From Sphingomonas sp. G-3-2-10 (GTDB lineage: Bacteria; Pseudomonadota; Alphaproteobacteria; Sphingomonadales; Sphingomonadaceae): a stretch of DNA of 64,000 bases. The notes under the pieces are model-generated. The model was not told the origin of the DNA. It worked only from the letters and a program-made list of their open reading frames with translations, and ran no database searches. This document shows positions 52,413 through 60,950 of this stretch, one piece after another. How positions within the stretch are numbered: position 1 is the first letter of the stretch; every line of letters begins with the position of its first letter. The translations under genes were made by a program, and so were the position numbers. The stretch is from the NCBI RefSeq assembly GCF_012927115.1, contig NZ_JABBFY010000001.1, positions 1,612,001-1,676,000 on the forward strand. Direction: 5' to 3'.

Positions 52413-53132
52413 GTGGACACGATCGGGAATCCGGCACTTCGGCAGCGCCTGCCACAATCCGCCGGGGACATCGTCCGGCGCACGGCCGCGGTCCTTGGCG
52501 ATGGCCCACGCATCCTGCCGCTGGAATTGAACGAACTCTCGGCGGAACTACTGACGATCCTCGACCGCATGGCCCAGGTAAACGCGGCGCTGGATTCGCG
52601 CGACAAGGAAGCGTTGACCCAGCTTATCGACAGCGACGGGGCCGATGACGTTGCAGCGGAAGTGCGCGCCTTGCCGGAAATCGTCCGCACGATGCTGCGT
52701 CATGGCGCGCTGTTCGCGACACAGGCCGATATCGGCATCCAGCTGCTCGGCCGCGGCACGCTGAACCCGCGCGACCGCGAAATCGCGGTGCTCCGGATCG
52801 GCTGGCTGTGCCAGGCGCCTTATGAATGGGGCGAGCATGTCATCGTCGCGAAGAAAGTCGGGCTTACCAGCGAAGATATCGAAAGGATCACCATCGGCTC
52901 GGGCGCGGATGGCTGGACACCGCTAGAACGCGCCATCCTTCGCGCAACGGAAGAGCTCTACGAACAGGCGATGATCTCCGACGAAACCTGGGCGGTGCTG
53001 GCAACCAGTCTCACCGAGGTCCAGCTGATCGAACTGCCCATTTTGGTCGGGCAGTATCAGGCGGTCGCCTATTATCAGAATTCGCTGCGGCTGAGGCTCC
53101 ACGACGGCAATGCCGGGCTGAGCGCGCGGTGA
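52413..53132 (+). CDS. Carboxymuconolactone decarboxylase-like (AhpD-fold) protein
   Basis: A 239-residue protein. The CMD-type core is RDREIAVLRIGWLCQAPYEW followed by GEHVIVAKKVGLTSEDIERI, with a long N-terminal helical extension (about 1-95) that is not recognised. The second cysteine of the AhpD CxxC motif is missing (WLCQAPYEWGEH has one Cys), so a thiol-disulfide role is unlikely; a decarboxylase or a fold-only role is possible. It starts with GTG 52413 after GGGGAGAGG and is probably co-transcribed with the P450 gene. Confidence 0.82.
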   Translation: MDTIGNPALRQRLPQSAGDIVRRTAAVLGDGPRILPLELNELSAELLTILDRMAQVNAALDSRDKEALTQLIDSDGADDVAAEVRALPEIVRTMLRHGALFATQADIGIQLLGRGTLNPRDREIAVLRIGWLCQAPYEWGEHVIVAKKVGLTSEDIERITIGSGADGWTPLERAILRATEELYEQAMISDETWAVLATSLTEVQLIELPILVGQYQAVAYYQNSLRLRLHDGNAGLSAR

Positions 53133-53140
53133 CGCGGGTT

Positions 53141-53152
53141 TCGCCGGGGCGA
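53141..53152. promoter_or_regulatory. Shared operator-like motif upstream of SDR operon
   Basis: TCGCC-GG-GGCGA, exact, 84 bases upstream of the start at 53237. Confidence 0.5.
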
Positions 53153-53190
53153 TGGTGCAGGACCGCTTGCTTGACTTGAGCAGCAACCCC

Positions 53191-53208
53191 GCTGAACACC
53201 CGTTCAGC
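53191..53208. promoter_or_regulatory. Palindromic operator upstream of SDR-SDR-TetR genes
   Basis: GCTGAAC-ACCC-GTTCAGC, a perfect 7-base inverted repeat. TTGACT lies 15 bases before the TGAAC core. A very similar arrangement lies before the TauD gene at 55459. Confidence 0.65.
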
Positions 53209-53236
53209 AAACGAGCGATCGACGGAGAGGAATGCG

Positions 53237-53989
53237 ATGACAAGGTCTTTGAACGGCCGGGTGGCTGTCGTCACGGGTGCGGGCTCGGGCATCGGCCGCG
53301 CCATCGCGATCCGCCTGGCGGAGGATACGGCGAAGATCGCAATCTGGGACATCAATGCCGAAGGTGCCGCCGAAACCGCGAAGCTGATCGAAGCCGCCGG
53401 GGGCACCGCGATCGCGCTCACCGCCGATTGTTCGGACAAGGCCGCGATCCACGCCGCAGCCGAAGAGACCCGCGCGAAGCTCGGCCCGATCGCCATCCTC
53501 GTCAACAATGCCGGCATCGCGCCGTTCACGCCCTTCATGGATATCGAGGACGACCTGTTCGACAAGGTCATCCACATCAACCTGAAAGGGCCGTATCTGC
53601 TCACCAAGGAAGTGCTGCCCGATATGCTGGCTGCCGGCTGGGGCCGGGTGATCAACATCACGTCCTCCTCGGTTCAGACCGGCTCGCCCGCGCAGGGCCA
53701 TTATGTCTCGTCCAAGGGTGGCCTGATGGGCATGACCAAGGCGCTGGCGCTGGAATTCGCCGCGTCGGGCGTGACGTTCAACATGGTGCCCCCCGGCTTC
53801 ATCGACACGCCGATGCTGCGCGCCGCGCCGATCGACGTCGAAGCCTTTGCCCAGACGCTGCCGATGAAGCGCGTCGGCAAGCCCGAGGATATCGCCGCCG
53901 CCTGCGCCTATCTCGCGTCGGAGGAAGCCAGCTACATCACCGGCCAAACGATCAGCACCAATGGCGGCCGCTATATGGGATCGCACTGA
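53237..53989 (+). CDS. Short-chain dehydrogenase/reductase
   Basis: A 250-residue classical SDR (VTGAGSGIGRAIAIRLA, NNAGIAPF, catalytic YVSSK, C-terminal GQTISTNGGRYMG). AspN-type strand-2 end IWDINAEG suggests NAD. It starts with ATG 53237 after GGAGAGGAA. It is the first gene of a three-gene run with another SDR and a TetR regulator; the gap to the next start is 4 bases. Upstream lie the TCGCC-GG-GGCGA motif and the GAAC-N4-GTTC operator. Confidence 0.9.
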   Translation: MTRSLNGRVAVVTGAGSGIGRAIAIRLAEDTAKIAIWDINAEGAAETAKLIEAAGGTAIALTADCSDKAAIHAAAEETRAKLGPIAILVNNAGIAPFTPFMDIEDDLFDKVIHINLKGPYLLTKEVLPDMLAAGWGRVINITSSSVQTGSPAQGHYVSSKGGLMGMTKALALEFAASGVTFNMVPPGFIDTPMLRAAPIDVEAFAQTLPMKRVGKPEDIAAACAYLASEEASYITGQTISTNGGRYMGSH

Positions 53990-53993
53990 TCCC

Positions 53994-54794
53994 ATGCGCC
54001 TCGCGGGCAAGATCGCCATCGTCACCGGTGCGGCCGGCGGCATGGGCGAAGCCTCTGCCGTGCTGTTCGCCCGCGAAGGCGCAAAGGTCGCCGCCGTCGA
54101 TCTCGACGAAGCCCGCGTAGCGCCGGTGGTCGAGGCGATCCGTTCGGCGGGCGGCACGGCAATCGCGATCGGCGCGGACATCAGCCGCACCGCCGATGTC
54201 GAACGCATCGCGGCGCGCACCGTCGCCGAACTCGGCCTGCCCAACGTGCTGTTCAACAATGCCGGGGTGGATACCGAGGCGAAGCAGTCGATCCTCGACA
54301 TCTCCGAGGAAGCGTTCGACCGGGTGATCGACGTGAACCTCAAGGGCGTGTGGCTGATGATCAAGCACATCGCCCCGCACATGATCGCGGCAGGCGGCGG
54401 ATCGATCGTCAACACCGCATCGATCGGCGCCTACACCGTGTGCAGCACGGCGGGCTATTGCGCCTCCAAGGCCGGCGTCGTGATGCTGAGCAAGGTCGCC
54501 GCGGTCGAACTGGGCAGGCACGGCATTCGCGTCAACGCGCTGTGCCCCGGCGCGACCGAGACGCCGATGGCACGGCACCAGCGCGAGGAAATGCAGCGTC
54601 AGGGGATGCCCACGTCGAACGAGATCATCGACCGGATGGGCGTGCTCGGCCGCATGGCCCAGCCCGAGGAGATGGCGCGGATGGCGCTGTTCCTCGCCAG
54701 CGACGACTCCAGCTTCGCGACCGGCGCCGCGTTCAACAACGATGCCGGATGGTCGGCGATGAGCGGGATCTCGGTACAGGCCTTCGCCCGCTGA
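53994..54794 (+). CDS. Short-chain dehydrogenase/reductase
   Basis: A 266-residue classical SDR (VTGAAGGMGEASAVLFAREG, VDLDE at the end of strand 2 suggesting NAD, NNAGVDTE, catalytic YCASK). It starts 4 bases after the preceding SDR stop. A frame start at 53961 would overlap the earlier gene. It is a cyclohexanol/hydroxysteroid-type SDR by general appearance. It is followed by a TetR gene within the same run, so its expression is probably TetR-controlled. Confidence 0.9.
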   Translation: MRLAGKIAIVTGAAGGMGEASAVLFAREGAKVAAVDLDEARVAPVVEAIRSAGGTAIAIGADISRTADVERIAARTVAELGLPNVLFNNAGVDTEAKQSILDISEEAFDRVIDVNLKGVWLMIKHIAPHMIAAGGGSIVNTASIGAYTVCSTAGYCASKAGVVMLSKVAAVELGRHGIRVNALCPGATETPMARHQREEMQRQGMPTSNEIIDRMGVLGRMAQPEEMARMALFLASDDSSFATGAAFNNDAGWSAMSGISVQAFAR

Positions 54795-54841
54795 TGGATT
54801 TGGCTTTACGCAGCGAGATCCCGGCGAGCATAACCCGGCCC

Positions 54842-55441
54842 ATGTCGGACAAACGCCGCGTCGGCGCGGAAAGCTCTGAAACGCGCGCGCGGATCGTAGC
54901 AGCCACCGAGCAGGTCATTCGCGAGGAAGGCTATGCCGCCGCCAGCTCGCGCCGCGTGGCGCAGGTGGCCGGGCTGAAACCATCGCTGGTGCATTATTAC
55001 TTCCCCACCACCGACGACATGCTGCTCGCCGTATTCAAGCGCGGCTCCGAACAAAGCGATGCGATGATCGAGCAAGCGCTGGCCAGCGACGATCCGATCC
55101 GCGGCCTGTGGCGCTTCTTCGCCGACACCAGCCGCACCGCGCTGACGATGGAGTTCATGGCCCTCGCCCTCCACCGCGAAGGCATCCGCGCCGAGATTGC
55201 CCGGCACAGCGATGCGATGCGCGAGCGGCAGGCGGACCTGTTCCGCCGCCTGCTCGGCGAACGGCTGGCCGAAATCGGCGAGCCGGAAGGGCTCAGCGTG
55301 ATCCTGGCCGGGATCGGCCGCGCGCTGGTGATGGAGGCCGGACTGGGCATCCATGCCGGCCATGCCGAGACCCGGGCGATCGTCGAGGCCTGGCTCGACC
55401 GCCTGCTCGGACCCGCGGCACAGAAAAATGAGAGTGCTTGA
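54842..55441 (+). CDS. TetR-family regulator of the SDR/TauD unit
   Basis: A 199-residue TetR-type repressor. The helix-turn-helix reads EEGYAAASSRRVAQVAGLKP followed by SLVHYYFPTTDDMLLAVFKR. ATG 54842 (MSDKRRVGAE) is preferred; an in-frame ATG at 54794 overlaps the SDR stop and would add 16 residues. Palindromes with a GAAC-N4-GTTC core lie upstream of the SDR run and before the downstream TauD gene, so it probably controls both. Confidence 0.86.
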   Translation: MSDKRRVGAESSETRARIVAATEQVIREEGYAAASSRRVAQVAGLKPSLVHYYFPTTDDMLLAVFKRGSEQSDAMIEQALASDDPIRGLWRFFADTSRTALTMEFMALALHREGIRAEIARHSDAMRERQADLFRRLLGERLAEIGEPEGLSVILAGIGRALVMEAGLGIHAGHAETRAIVEAWLDRLLGPAAQKNESA

Positions 55442-55458
55442 CTTTTTTTCGCACCTGC

Positions 55459-55472
55459 TGAACACCTGTTCA
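55459..55472. promoter_or_regulatory. Palindromic operator upstream of TauD gene
   Basis: TGAACA-CC-TGTTCA, 14-base perfect inverted repeat, 15 bases after a TTGACT element (55438-55443). The same design is seen at 53191 before the SDR run. Confidence 0.65.
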
Positions 55473-55502
55473 AAATAGAGCATGTTCCAGGAGGGATTCG
55501 TC

Positions 55503-56357
55503 ATGGCCACCGCGATTTCGACAACCGACGCCCCGCTCGTCAGCGAGGATATCAAGCCGACGATCGGCACGCGCATCCTCAACACCAAGGAAGAGCTGCT
55601 GTCCGGCCATCTCGGCCCCGAGCTGCGCGAGCTGCTCGAAAAGCGCGGCGTGCTGGTGTTCAAGGAAATCAACTTCACCGACGACGAGCAGATCGCCTTC
55701 ACCAAGACGATGGGCACCTTCGCGCCGGAGATGCGTGACGGCCGCGACGAGAAGGTCCACAAGATCACGCTCGACGTGAAGGAAAATCCGCAGAGCGCCG
55801 AATATCTCAAGGGCTCGCTCTACTGGCACATCGACGGCACGATGAACGACACGCCGATCCTTGCATCGTTGCTGTCGTGCAAGGTGACAGCCAGCTGGGG
55901 CGGCAATACCGGCTTCTGCAACACCTATGCCGCCTACGAAGCGCTCTCCGACGAGGAGAAGGCCGAATATGAAACGATGCGCGTCATCCACTCGGTCTGG
56001 GCGTCGCTGCTTTACTATGAGCCGGAGCCGCCGCTGGCGAAGCTCAAGGGCTTCCAGTCGATCGGTGAGAACGAACTGCCTTTGGTGTGGAACCACAAGT
56101 CGGGCCGCAAGTCGCTCGTGCTCGGCTGCACCGCGCATCGCGTGCTGAATGTCGAAGCGATGAAGAGCGCGCAGGTGCTGATCGGGCTGCGCGAATGGTG
56201 CACCCGCGACGAATTCAGCTACAGCCATGAATGGTCGGTCGGCGATCTGGTCATCTGGGACAATACCGGCACGATGCACCGCGCCGAAGCCTATGATCCC
56301 GCGTGCAACCGCATGATGCACCGGACCAAGCTGGAAGGCGAAGAGCCGTTCGAATAA
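55503..56357 (+). CDS. TauD/TfdA-family 2-oxoglutarate-dependent dioxygenase
   Basis: A 284-residue Fe(II)/2-oxoglutarate dioxygenase. The iron ligands are WHIDGTM (HxD) and the distal His in TGTMHRAEAYD. The C-terminal Arg that binds 2-oxoglutarate is in the NRMMHRT segment. The start is ATG 55503 with a perfect AGGAGG nearby. Family members cleave taurine, phenoxyacetates, sulfate esters or carbohydrate ethers; the substrate here cannot be named. A terminator follows. Confidence 0.9.
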   Translation: MATAISTTDAPLVSEDIKPTIGTRILNTKEELLSGHLGPELRELLEKRGVLVFKEINFTDDEQIAFTKTMGTFAPEMRDGRDEKVHKITLDVKENPQSAEYLKGSLYWHIDGTMNDTPILASLLSCKVTASWGGNTGFCNTYAAYEALSDEEKAEYETMRVIHSVWASLLYYEPEPPLAKLKGFQSIGENELPLVWNHKSGRKSLVLGCTAHRVLNVEAMKSAQVLIGLREWCTRDEFSYSHEWSVGDLVIWDNTGTMHRAEAYDPACNRMMHRTKLEGEEPFE

Positions 56358-56382
56358 ACGCTGGCGCAAGTCTACGAAAAGG

Positions 56383-56413
56383 CCCGGCCCGCATCGCGGC
56401 GCCGGGCTTTTTG
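56383..56413 (+). terminator. Rho-independent terminator after TauD gene
   Basis: GCCCGGC (56383-56389) pairs with GCCGGGC (56402-56408), followed by TTTTT (56409-56413). Confidence 0.85.
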
Positions 56414-56489
56414 TTGCCCTTGCGCGGGTTTCTTCCTAAGCCGAGGGCATCGCGATCAGGGCCATTCCGGCCGCTCGCCGGGCGAGGCC

Positions 56490-57290
56490 ATGCCGAACGT
56501 TTCGACGGGCGATCGCCCTTCCCAATCGCCGCAATCGGTCACCCGGGTGATCCGCATTCTCGAAGCGCTGTGCGACAGCCCCTCGCCGCTGAGCCTCGCC
56601 GATCTCAGCCGCATTCTCGAATCGCCCAAGAGCAGCGTCGCGGCGCTGTTGCGCGGCCTCGCCGATGCCGGCTTCGTCACCGCGACCGACGCAAGCTGGC
56701 GCCTCGGCCCCGGCGCCTATGGTCTCGGCAGCGCGCTCGCGGCGGCGCGGCGGCGGCTGCAATCGTCGGACCTGATCCGCGAAGGCATGGCGCGGCTGGT
56801 CGAGCGATCGGGCGAGACCGTGTTGTTCGCGGTGGCCGATGGCGATGGCGAAACGCTGACCTATGTCGATGTCGTCGAAAGCCGCAACAGCGTGCGTTTC
56901 TCGGTATCGGTCGGCGACCGGCGGCCGCTCTATTGCACCTCGGGCGGCCGCGTGCTTCTCGCGGCGCAGCCCGAAGCGGCGGTAGCGGACTATCTCAAGC
57001 GGCTGAAACCGACCCGCCTGACGGGGCAAACCGAGATCGACAAAAAGGACCTCGCGGCGATCGTCGCCACGGCGCGCGACACCGGCTTCGCGCAGACGGT
57101 GGATCAGGCCGCCGACGGCGTAACCGGCACAGCTGCCGTGATCCGCGATGCTTCGGACGAGGCAATCGGCGCACTGATCGTCGCAGCGCCCAGCGGGCGG
57201 CTGGAAGACCGGCTCGACGAACTGGCGGCTATGGTACGCGAGGAAGCGGCGACCATCTCGCGCAGCCTGGGCTACCGGATCCAAATCTGA
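56490..57290 (+). CDS. IclR-family regulator
   Basis: A 266-residue IclR-type regulator. The winged helix-turn-helix spans about 15-80 (VTRVIRILEALCDSPSPLSL ... SPKSSVAALLRGLADAGFVT), followed by the effector domain containing YCTSGGRVLLAAQPEAAV. TCGCC-G-GGCGA lies just upstream (56475-56485), so autoregulation is possible. It precedes the minus-strand operon 57532-63010 and may regulate it or the TauD gene; this is inference. Confidence 0.87.
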   Translation: MPNVSTGDRPSQSPQSVTRVIRILEALCDSPSPLSLADLSRILESPKSSVAALLRGLADAGFVTATDASWRLGPGAYGLGSALAAARRRLQSSDLIREGMARLVERSGETVLFAVADGDGETLTYVDVVESRNSVRFSVSVGDRRPLYCTSGGRVLLAAQPEAAVADYLKRLKPTRLTGQTEIDKKDLAAIVATARDTGFAQTVDQAADGVTGTAAVIRDASDEAIGALIVAAPSGRLEDRLDELAAMVREEAATISRSLGYRIQI

Positions 57291-57531
57291 CCCGGTCCGC
57301 GTGATCCGCCGGAATTTTATGAATCGTTTAAAAACAAATGCTTCACGCGGCATTGGTTGACACGGTTGACACCTATATTGCGAAAAGCCGGCTTCCTTCA
57401 AAAGCGCGAGGATTCCGGCAGTATCAAAGAGCGGCGGGCAACCCCGATCCACGCCTGCCAAGCAGGCGAAATCCTACATTGCAAGCGGGCGCGCCAATCG
57501 ACAGCCGGAAACGTCCGGATATAGGTGCGAG
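57291..57531. other. Intergenic region with no recognised gene
   Basis: A 241-base gap between two convergent genes. I see no RNA gene and no terminator with a T-run. A small open frame (57338-57535, 65 codons) has no ribosome site and no recognisable motif. Two TTGACA hexamers (57357, 57366) and TATATT (57374) are too close together for a normal promoter. Confidence 0.5.
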
Positions 57532-58902
57532 CTAGCGCTGATCGATCAGCGGCTCCGGCGCGCCGCTGCCCATATAGCGGGCAAGGTTATAGTGCAGGCT
57601 GGCGACCGATCGCTCCATATACGGATTGGGCTGGGTGCCGCGAAAGCCGACATTCTTCATGCCCTGCTGCACCGCCGCCATGTTCGCGAAATCCTGTTGC
57701 AGCACCGGCGGCCAGTCGCCCGGCGCGGTATAGTCCCACTCGGTCGCCGGCGCCTCGCCATCGGGATAGAGTTCGTACACCGCCGCTTCGAAGATGCACT
57801 TGTCCGGGTCCGCGCCATAGGGCCGCGCGGCGTAGCAGAGCATGTTGTTGACGGCCTGCCCGATCTGGAAATTGGGGAAGATCTGCCACGCCGTTCCGGC
57901 CAGCGCGGTATGCGCCGGATCGACCGTCGGCCACACCACGCCGCGCGCTTCATCGGCAGCGCGGGCGGACTGGATCCAGTGCCGCGAGACGTCCACCGCC
58001 GGGGTGCCCTCGGGCAGTTCGTCCTTCAGCCGGATCGCGGCATCGACCAGCGTCCGCGTCGTGTTGGTATTGGCATTTTCCCAGGTGAAGACCTGCATCT
58101 CCGCCGTGGTGATGCGCGGATCGGCGCCGGTGCCGACGCGCAGCTTGCCGGCATCCTCGGCCATGTTCTTCGGCGCTTCGTAACCGATATTGGTGTGCAG
58201 CCCGTGGTTGCGCGACCAGCCGCGAAACTGGCCGAATTCCATGAACTCGGGATGGGTCGAGGCAACGTGATAGGTTTCGGAAAAGGCCTCCATCGCGACC
58301 TTCCAGTTGCACTCGAACACGATCCATTTGCGCCAGCGCGGCCGCATGTTCTGAAGCTGATAGGGATCGAGCAACCCGGCTGCGGGATCGAGCCATTCGC
58401 TGAGCGGCCCGGCCTCGGGATCGAGATTGATCCACAGCCACCCGCCCCATGTATCGACCTGCACAGTGCCGAGGCTGGTGCGATGTTCGTCGAGGCAGCC
58501 CTGCCAGTCGTCCTTATGCTCGAGGAAGGTGTTGCGACCCTCCAGATCGAAGGTCCAGCCGTGGAAGCCGCAGACGAAGTTCATCCGCTTGCCCCGCGCA
58601 TTGCGCGCGCCGGCCGGGGTGTCGATCAGCTTGCGGCCGCGATGCGGGCAGACATTGTGATAGGCCCGGATCGCATCCGGCCCGGTGCGGGTGACGATCA
58701 CCGAGTCATCGAGGATGTCGTAGGTGATGTAATCGCCGGTCTGGGGAATATCCTCGATCCGGCCCGCCTGCAGCCAGACCTTGCGCCACAGCCGGTCGCG
58801 CTCGGCCTCGGCATAGGCGCGCGAGATGTAAGCCTCGGCCGGCACCGTCACCGGACGGGTCAGCATTTCCGCGCCTTCCGCGATCTGGCTCAACTCGTTC
58901 AT
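57532..58902 (-). CDS. Rieske non-haem iron oxygenase, alpha subunit
   Basis: A 456-residue Rieske oxygenase. Rieske centre: CPHRGR (Cys85, His87) and CGFHGW (Cys111, His114). Catalytic iron site: ETYHVASTH (His212, His217). The overall order matches the enzyme encoded at 39691-41076. No beta subunit or reductase is adjacent. It is the last gene of an operon with acyl-CoA dehydrogenase, CitE-like lyase, CoA-transferase and enoyl-CoA hydratase, which suggests that it acts on a CoA thioester or on the acid released from one. An oxygenase joined to beta-oxidation genes in this way is unusual. Confidence 0.92.
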   Translation of the reverse strand: MNELSQIAEGAEMLTRPVTVPAEAYISRAYAEAERDRLWRKVWLQAGRIEDIPQTGDYITYDILDDSVIVTRTGPDAIRAYHNVCPHRGRKLIDTPAGARNARGKRMNFVCGFHGWTFDLEGRNTFLEHKDDWQGCLDEHRTSLGTVQVDTWGGWLWINLDPEAGPLSEWLDPAAGLLDPYQLQNMRPRWRKWIVFECNWKVAMEAFSETYHVASTHPEFMEFGQFRGWSRNHGLHTNIGYEAPKNMAEDAGKLRVGTGADPRITTAEMQVFTWENANTNTTRTLVDAAIRLKDELPEGTPAVDVSRHWIQSARAADEARGVVWPTVDPAHTALAGTAWQIFPNFQIGQAVNNMLCYAARPYGADPDKCIFEAAVYELYPDGEAPATEWDYTAPGDWPPVLQQDFANMAAVQQGMKNVGFRGTQPNPYMERSVASLHYNLARYMGSGAPEPLIDQR

Positions 58903-58935
58903 GGCACCCTCTCGATCCTTCGGGCGCCCGCGCGC

Positions 58936-59703
58936 TTACCGCCCCTTCCACTCGGGGCGGCGCTTCTCCGCGAAGGCCCGTGGCCCCTCCTGCGCATCGC
59001 CGCTCCGGTAACAGGTTTCGGAAGCGTGGCGGGCGGCCTGAAGCGCAGCGGAGCGGCCCATTTCGGTCGCGAGCATCACCGTGTCGCGGCCAGCCTGCAC
59101 CGATAGCGGTGCACCGTCCAGAATTTCGGACGCCAATTCAATCGCCGCGGCGATGACATCGCCCGGCTCCGCCAGACGGTTCACCAGACCGATCTCATAG
59201 GCGCGCTGCGCGGTGATCGGTTTGCCGGTCAGGATGATCTCCATCATGATCCGCTGCGGGATCATATGGATCAGCGGCGCGGCCCAGGGCGAGCTCCGCC
59301 CGACCTTCACTTCGGTGATCGCGAAGCGCGCGTCGGTGCTGGCGACGCACAGATCGCATGCCTGAGCGATCATCCACCCGCCGGCAAAGGCGACGCCGTT
59401 GACCGCGGCGATGGTCGGCTTGCTCAACTCGATCGTGTCGCCGGGCAGCGGGAAGAAATCGCGCGGCGGCACCTGCATTCCGGTGTCGACCATCTCCTTG
59501 AGATCACCGCCCGCGCAGAACGCCTTCTCCCCTGCCCCGGTCAGGATCGCGACGCGCAGCGCGGGGTCGCGCTCGAACCGGTCCCATGCCGCGAACAGGC
59601 CCTGCCGGACTTCGCGGCTCAGCGCATTGCGCGTGTCGGGACGGTTGATCGTGACGATCGCGATCCCATCGGGCCGCGCATCGAACAGGACGGCGTCGCT
59701 CAT
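58936..59703 (-). CDS. Enoyl-CoA hydratase/isomerase family protein
   Basis: A 255-residue crotonase-fold protein. The oxyanion-hole segments are AFCAGGDLKEMVDTG and NGVAFAGGWMIAQAC. The second catalytic Glu of classical hydratases is not obvious (ITEVKVGRSSPWAAPL has Glu at the first position only), so isomerase or hydrolase activity is possible. The ATG at 59703 overlaps the preceding CoA-transferase stop by one base (TGATG), so translation is coupled. A longer frame upstream is a shadow. Confidence 0.88.
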   Translation of the reverse strand: MSDAVLFDARPDGIAIVTINRPDTRNALSREVRQGLFAAWDRFERDPALRVAILTGAGEKAFCAGGDLKEMVDTGMQVPPRDFFPLPGDTIELSKPTIAAVNGVAFAGGWMIAQACDLCVASTDARFAITEVKVGRSSPWAAPLIHMIPQRIMMEIILTGKPITAQRAYEIGLVNRLAEPGDVIAAAIELASEILDGAPLSVQAGRDTVMLATEMGRSAALQAARHASETCYRSGDAQEGPRAFAEKRRPEWKGR

Positions 59704-60950
59704 CAAAATCCCCTCTGGCGAATGTCGTGGGCCGCGCGGTCCAGTTCCTCGCGGAAATCGGGATGCGCGATCGCGATCAGGCGGCGGGTGCGTTCGGCCA
59801 GCGTCTGACCCTTCAGCTCCGCCGCGCCATATTCGGTGACGATCACGTCCACATCGCTGCGCGCGGTGGTCACCGGGCCGGAGAGCGCGGGAACGATCTT
59901 GCTGATCGTGCCGCCCTTGGCGGTCGCGGCCAGCGCGATGATCGAGCAACCGCCCGGCGAGCGCGCGCCCGCCCGGACGAAATCGACTTGCCCGCCGGTA
60001 CCGCCCAGATAGGCCGCGCCGGTCTGCTCGGCATTGACCTGCCCCGTCAGATCGACCTCGATCGCCGAGTTGATCGTGACCAGTCGTTCGAGCTGCGCGA
60101 GGACGGCAGCGTCATGGGTATAGCTTGTGTTGCACATGCGGATCGCCGGGTTGCGGTCGGCCCAGCGATACAGGCGGCTGGTGCCGATCAGCGCACCGTT
60201 GATCGATACGCCGCGATCGATCGCCTTGCGCGCATTGGTGACCACGCCCGCCTCGACCAGATCGACCAGCCCGTCGCCGAGCATCCCCGAATGCACGCCC
60301 AGATCCTTGCGGTCGTGGAGCAGCCGGAGGATCGCATCGGGCACCGCGCCGACGCCGGTCTGGATCACCGATCCGTCGCCGATCCAGGCCGCCGCATGGC
60401 GCGCGATTCCTTCGTCGGTTTCGCTGATCGCCGCCGCCGCGACTTCCACCGGTGCGCGCGAAACCTGCACGGCATGAGTGATGCGCGAGGCGTGGATCGT
60501 CTCGCCCGGCGTGAACGGTACCTGCTCATTGACCTCGGCGATCACCACGCGGGCCTTCGCCACCATCGCCTGCACATGGTCGCCGATCAGGCCGAAGCTG
60601 TGATTGCCCTCGGCATCCGCCGGGCTGACCTGCACCATCGCCACGTCACAGCCGATCAGACCGGCGTCGATCATCGGCCCGATCTGGCTGACATGGGCGG
60701 GGATGATGCCCAGCCTGCCCGCCTTGCTCATCGACCGCAGCGCGCCGATCGCGCCCATGCTGGACAGCGCGAAACTGTCCGCGCTCGCCGGCGTGAACAG
60801 GCCGGAAAAGCTGGTGGCGATGAACGCCGACAGGTCGCCGATCCCTGCGCCCTGTTCGATCAGCGCCTCGACCAGCGTCGTCGGCTCGCCGCACGCCTGA
60901 CCGAAGACGATGCGGTCGCCGCGCTGCACATAGTGGGCGAGGTCGATCAC
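59703..60950 (-). CDS. Acetyl-CoA hydrolase/CoA-transferase family protein
   Basis: A 415-residue family I-type CoA-transferase or hydrolase, related to 4-hydroxybutyrate CoA-transferases. IVTEYGAAELKG, VSPADAEGNHSFG and GGTGGQVDFVRAGARSPGGC are typical of this group. The catalytic Glu is likely in the middle part. It starts with GTG 60950, which overlaps the CitE-like stop as GTGA. It would activate or deactivate an acid in the operon. The 5' frame extension to 61268 is a shadow of the CitE-like gene. Confidence 0.88.
   Translation of the reverse strand: MIDLAHYVQRGDRIVFGQACGEPTTLVEALIEQGAGIGDLSAFIATSFSGLFTPASADSFALSSMGAIGALRSMSKAGRLGIIPAHVSQIGPMIDAGLIGCDVAMVQVSPADAEGNHSFGLIGDHVQAMVAKARVVIAEVNEQVPFTPGETIHASRITHAVQVSRAPVEVAAAAISETDEGIARHAAAWIGDGSVIQTGVGAVPDAILRLLHDRKDLGVHSGMLGDGLVDLVEAGVVTNARKAIDRGVSINGALIGTSRLYRWADRNPAIRMCNTSYTHDAAVLAQLERLVTINSAIEVDLTGQVNAEQTGAAYLGGTGGQVDFVRAGARSPGGCSIIALAATAKGGTISKIVPALSGPVTTARSDVDVIVTEYGAAELKGQTLAERTRRLIAIAHPDFREELDRAAHDIRQRGF

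Noticed and set aside
57357..57379. Promoter with TTGACA and TATATT
   Set aside because: Spacing between the hexamers is about 2 or 11 bases, not 16-18, and no gene follows on the plus strand.
57338..57535. 65-codon open frame in the convergent gap
   Set aside because: No ribosome site, no recognisable motif, overlaps the end of the Rieske gene; could be real but I have no support.
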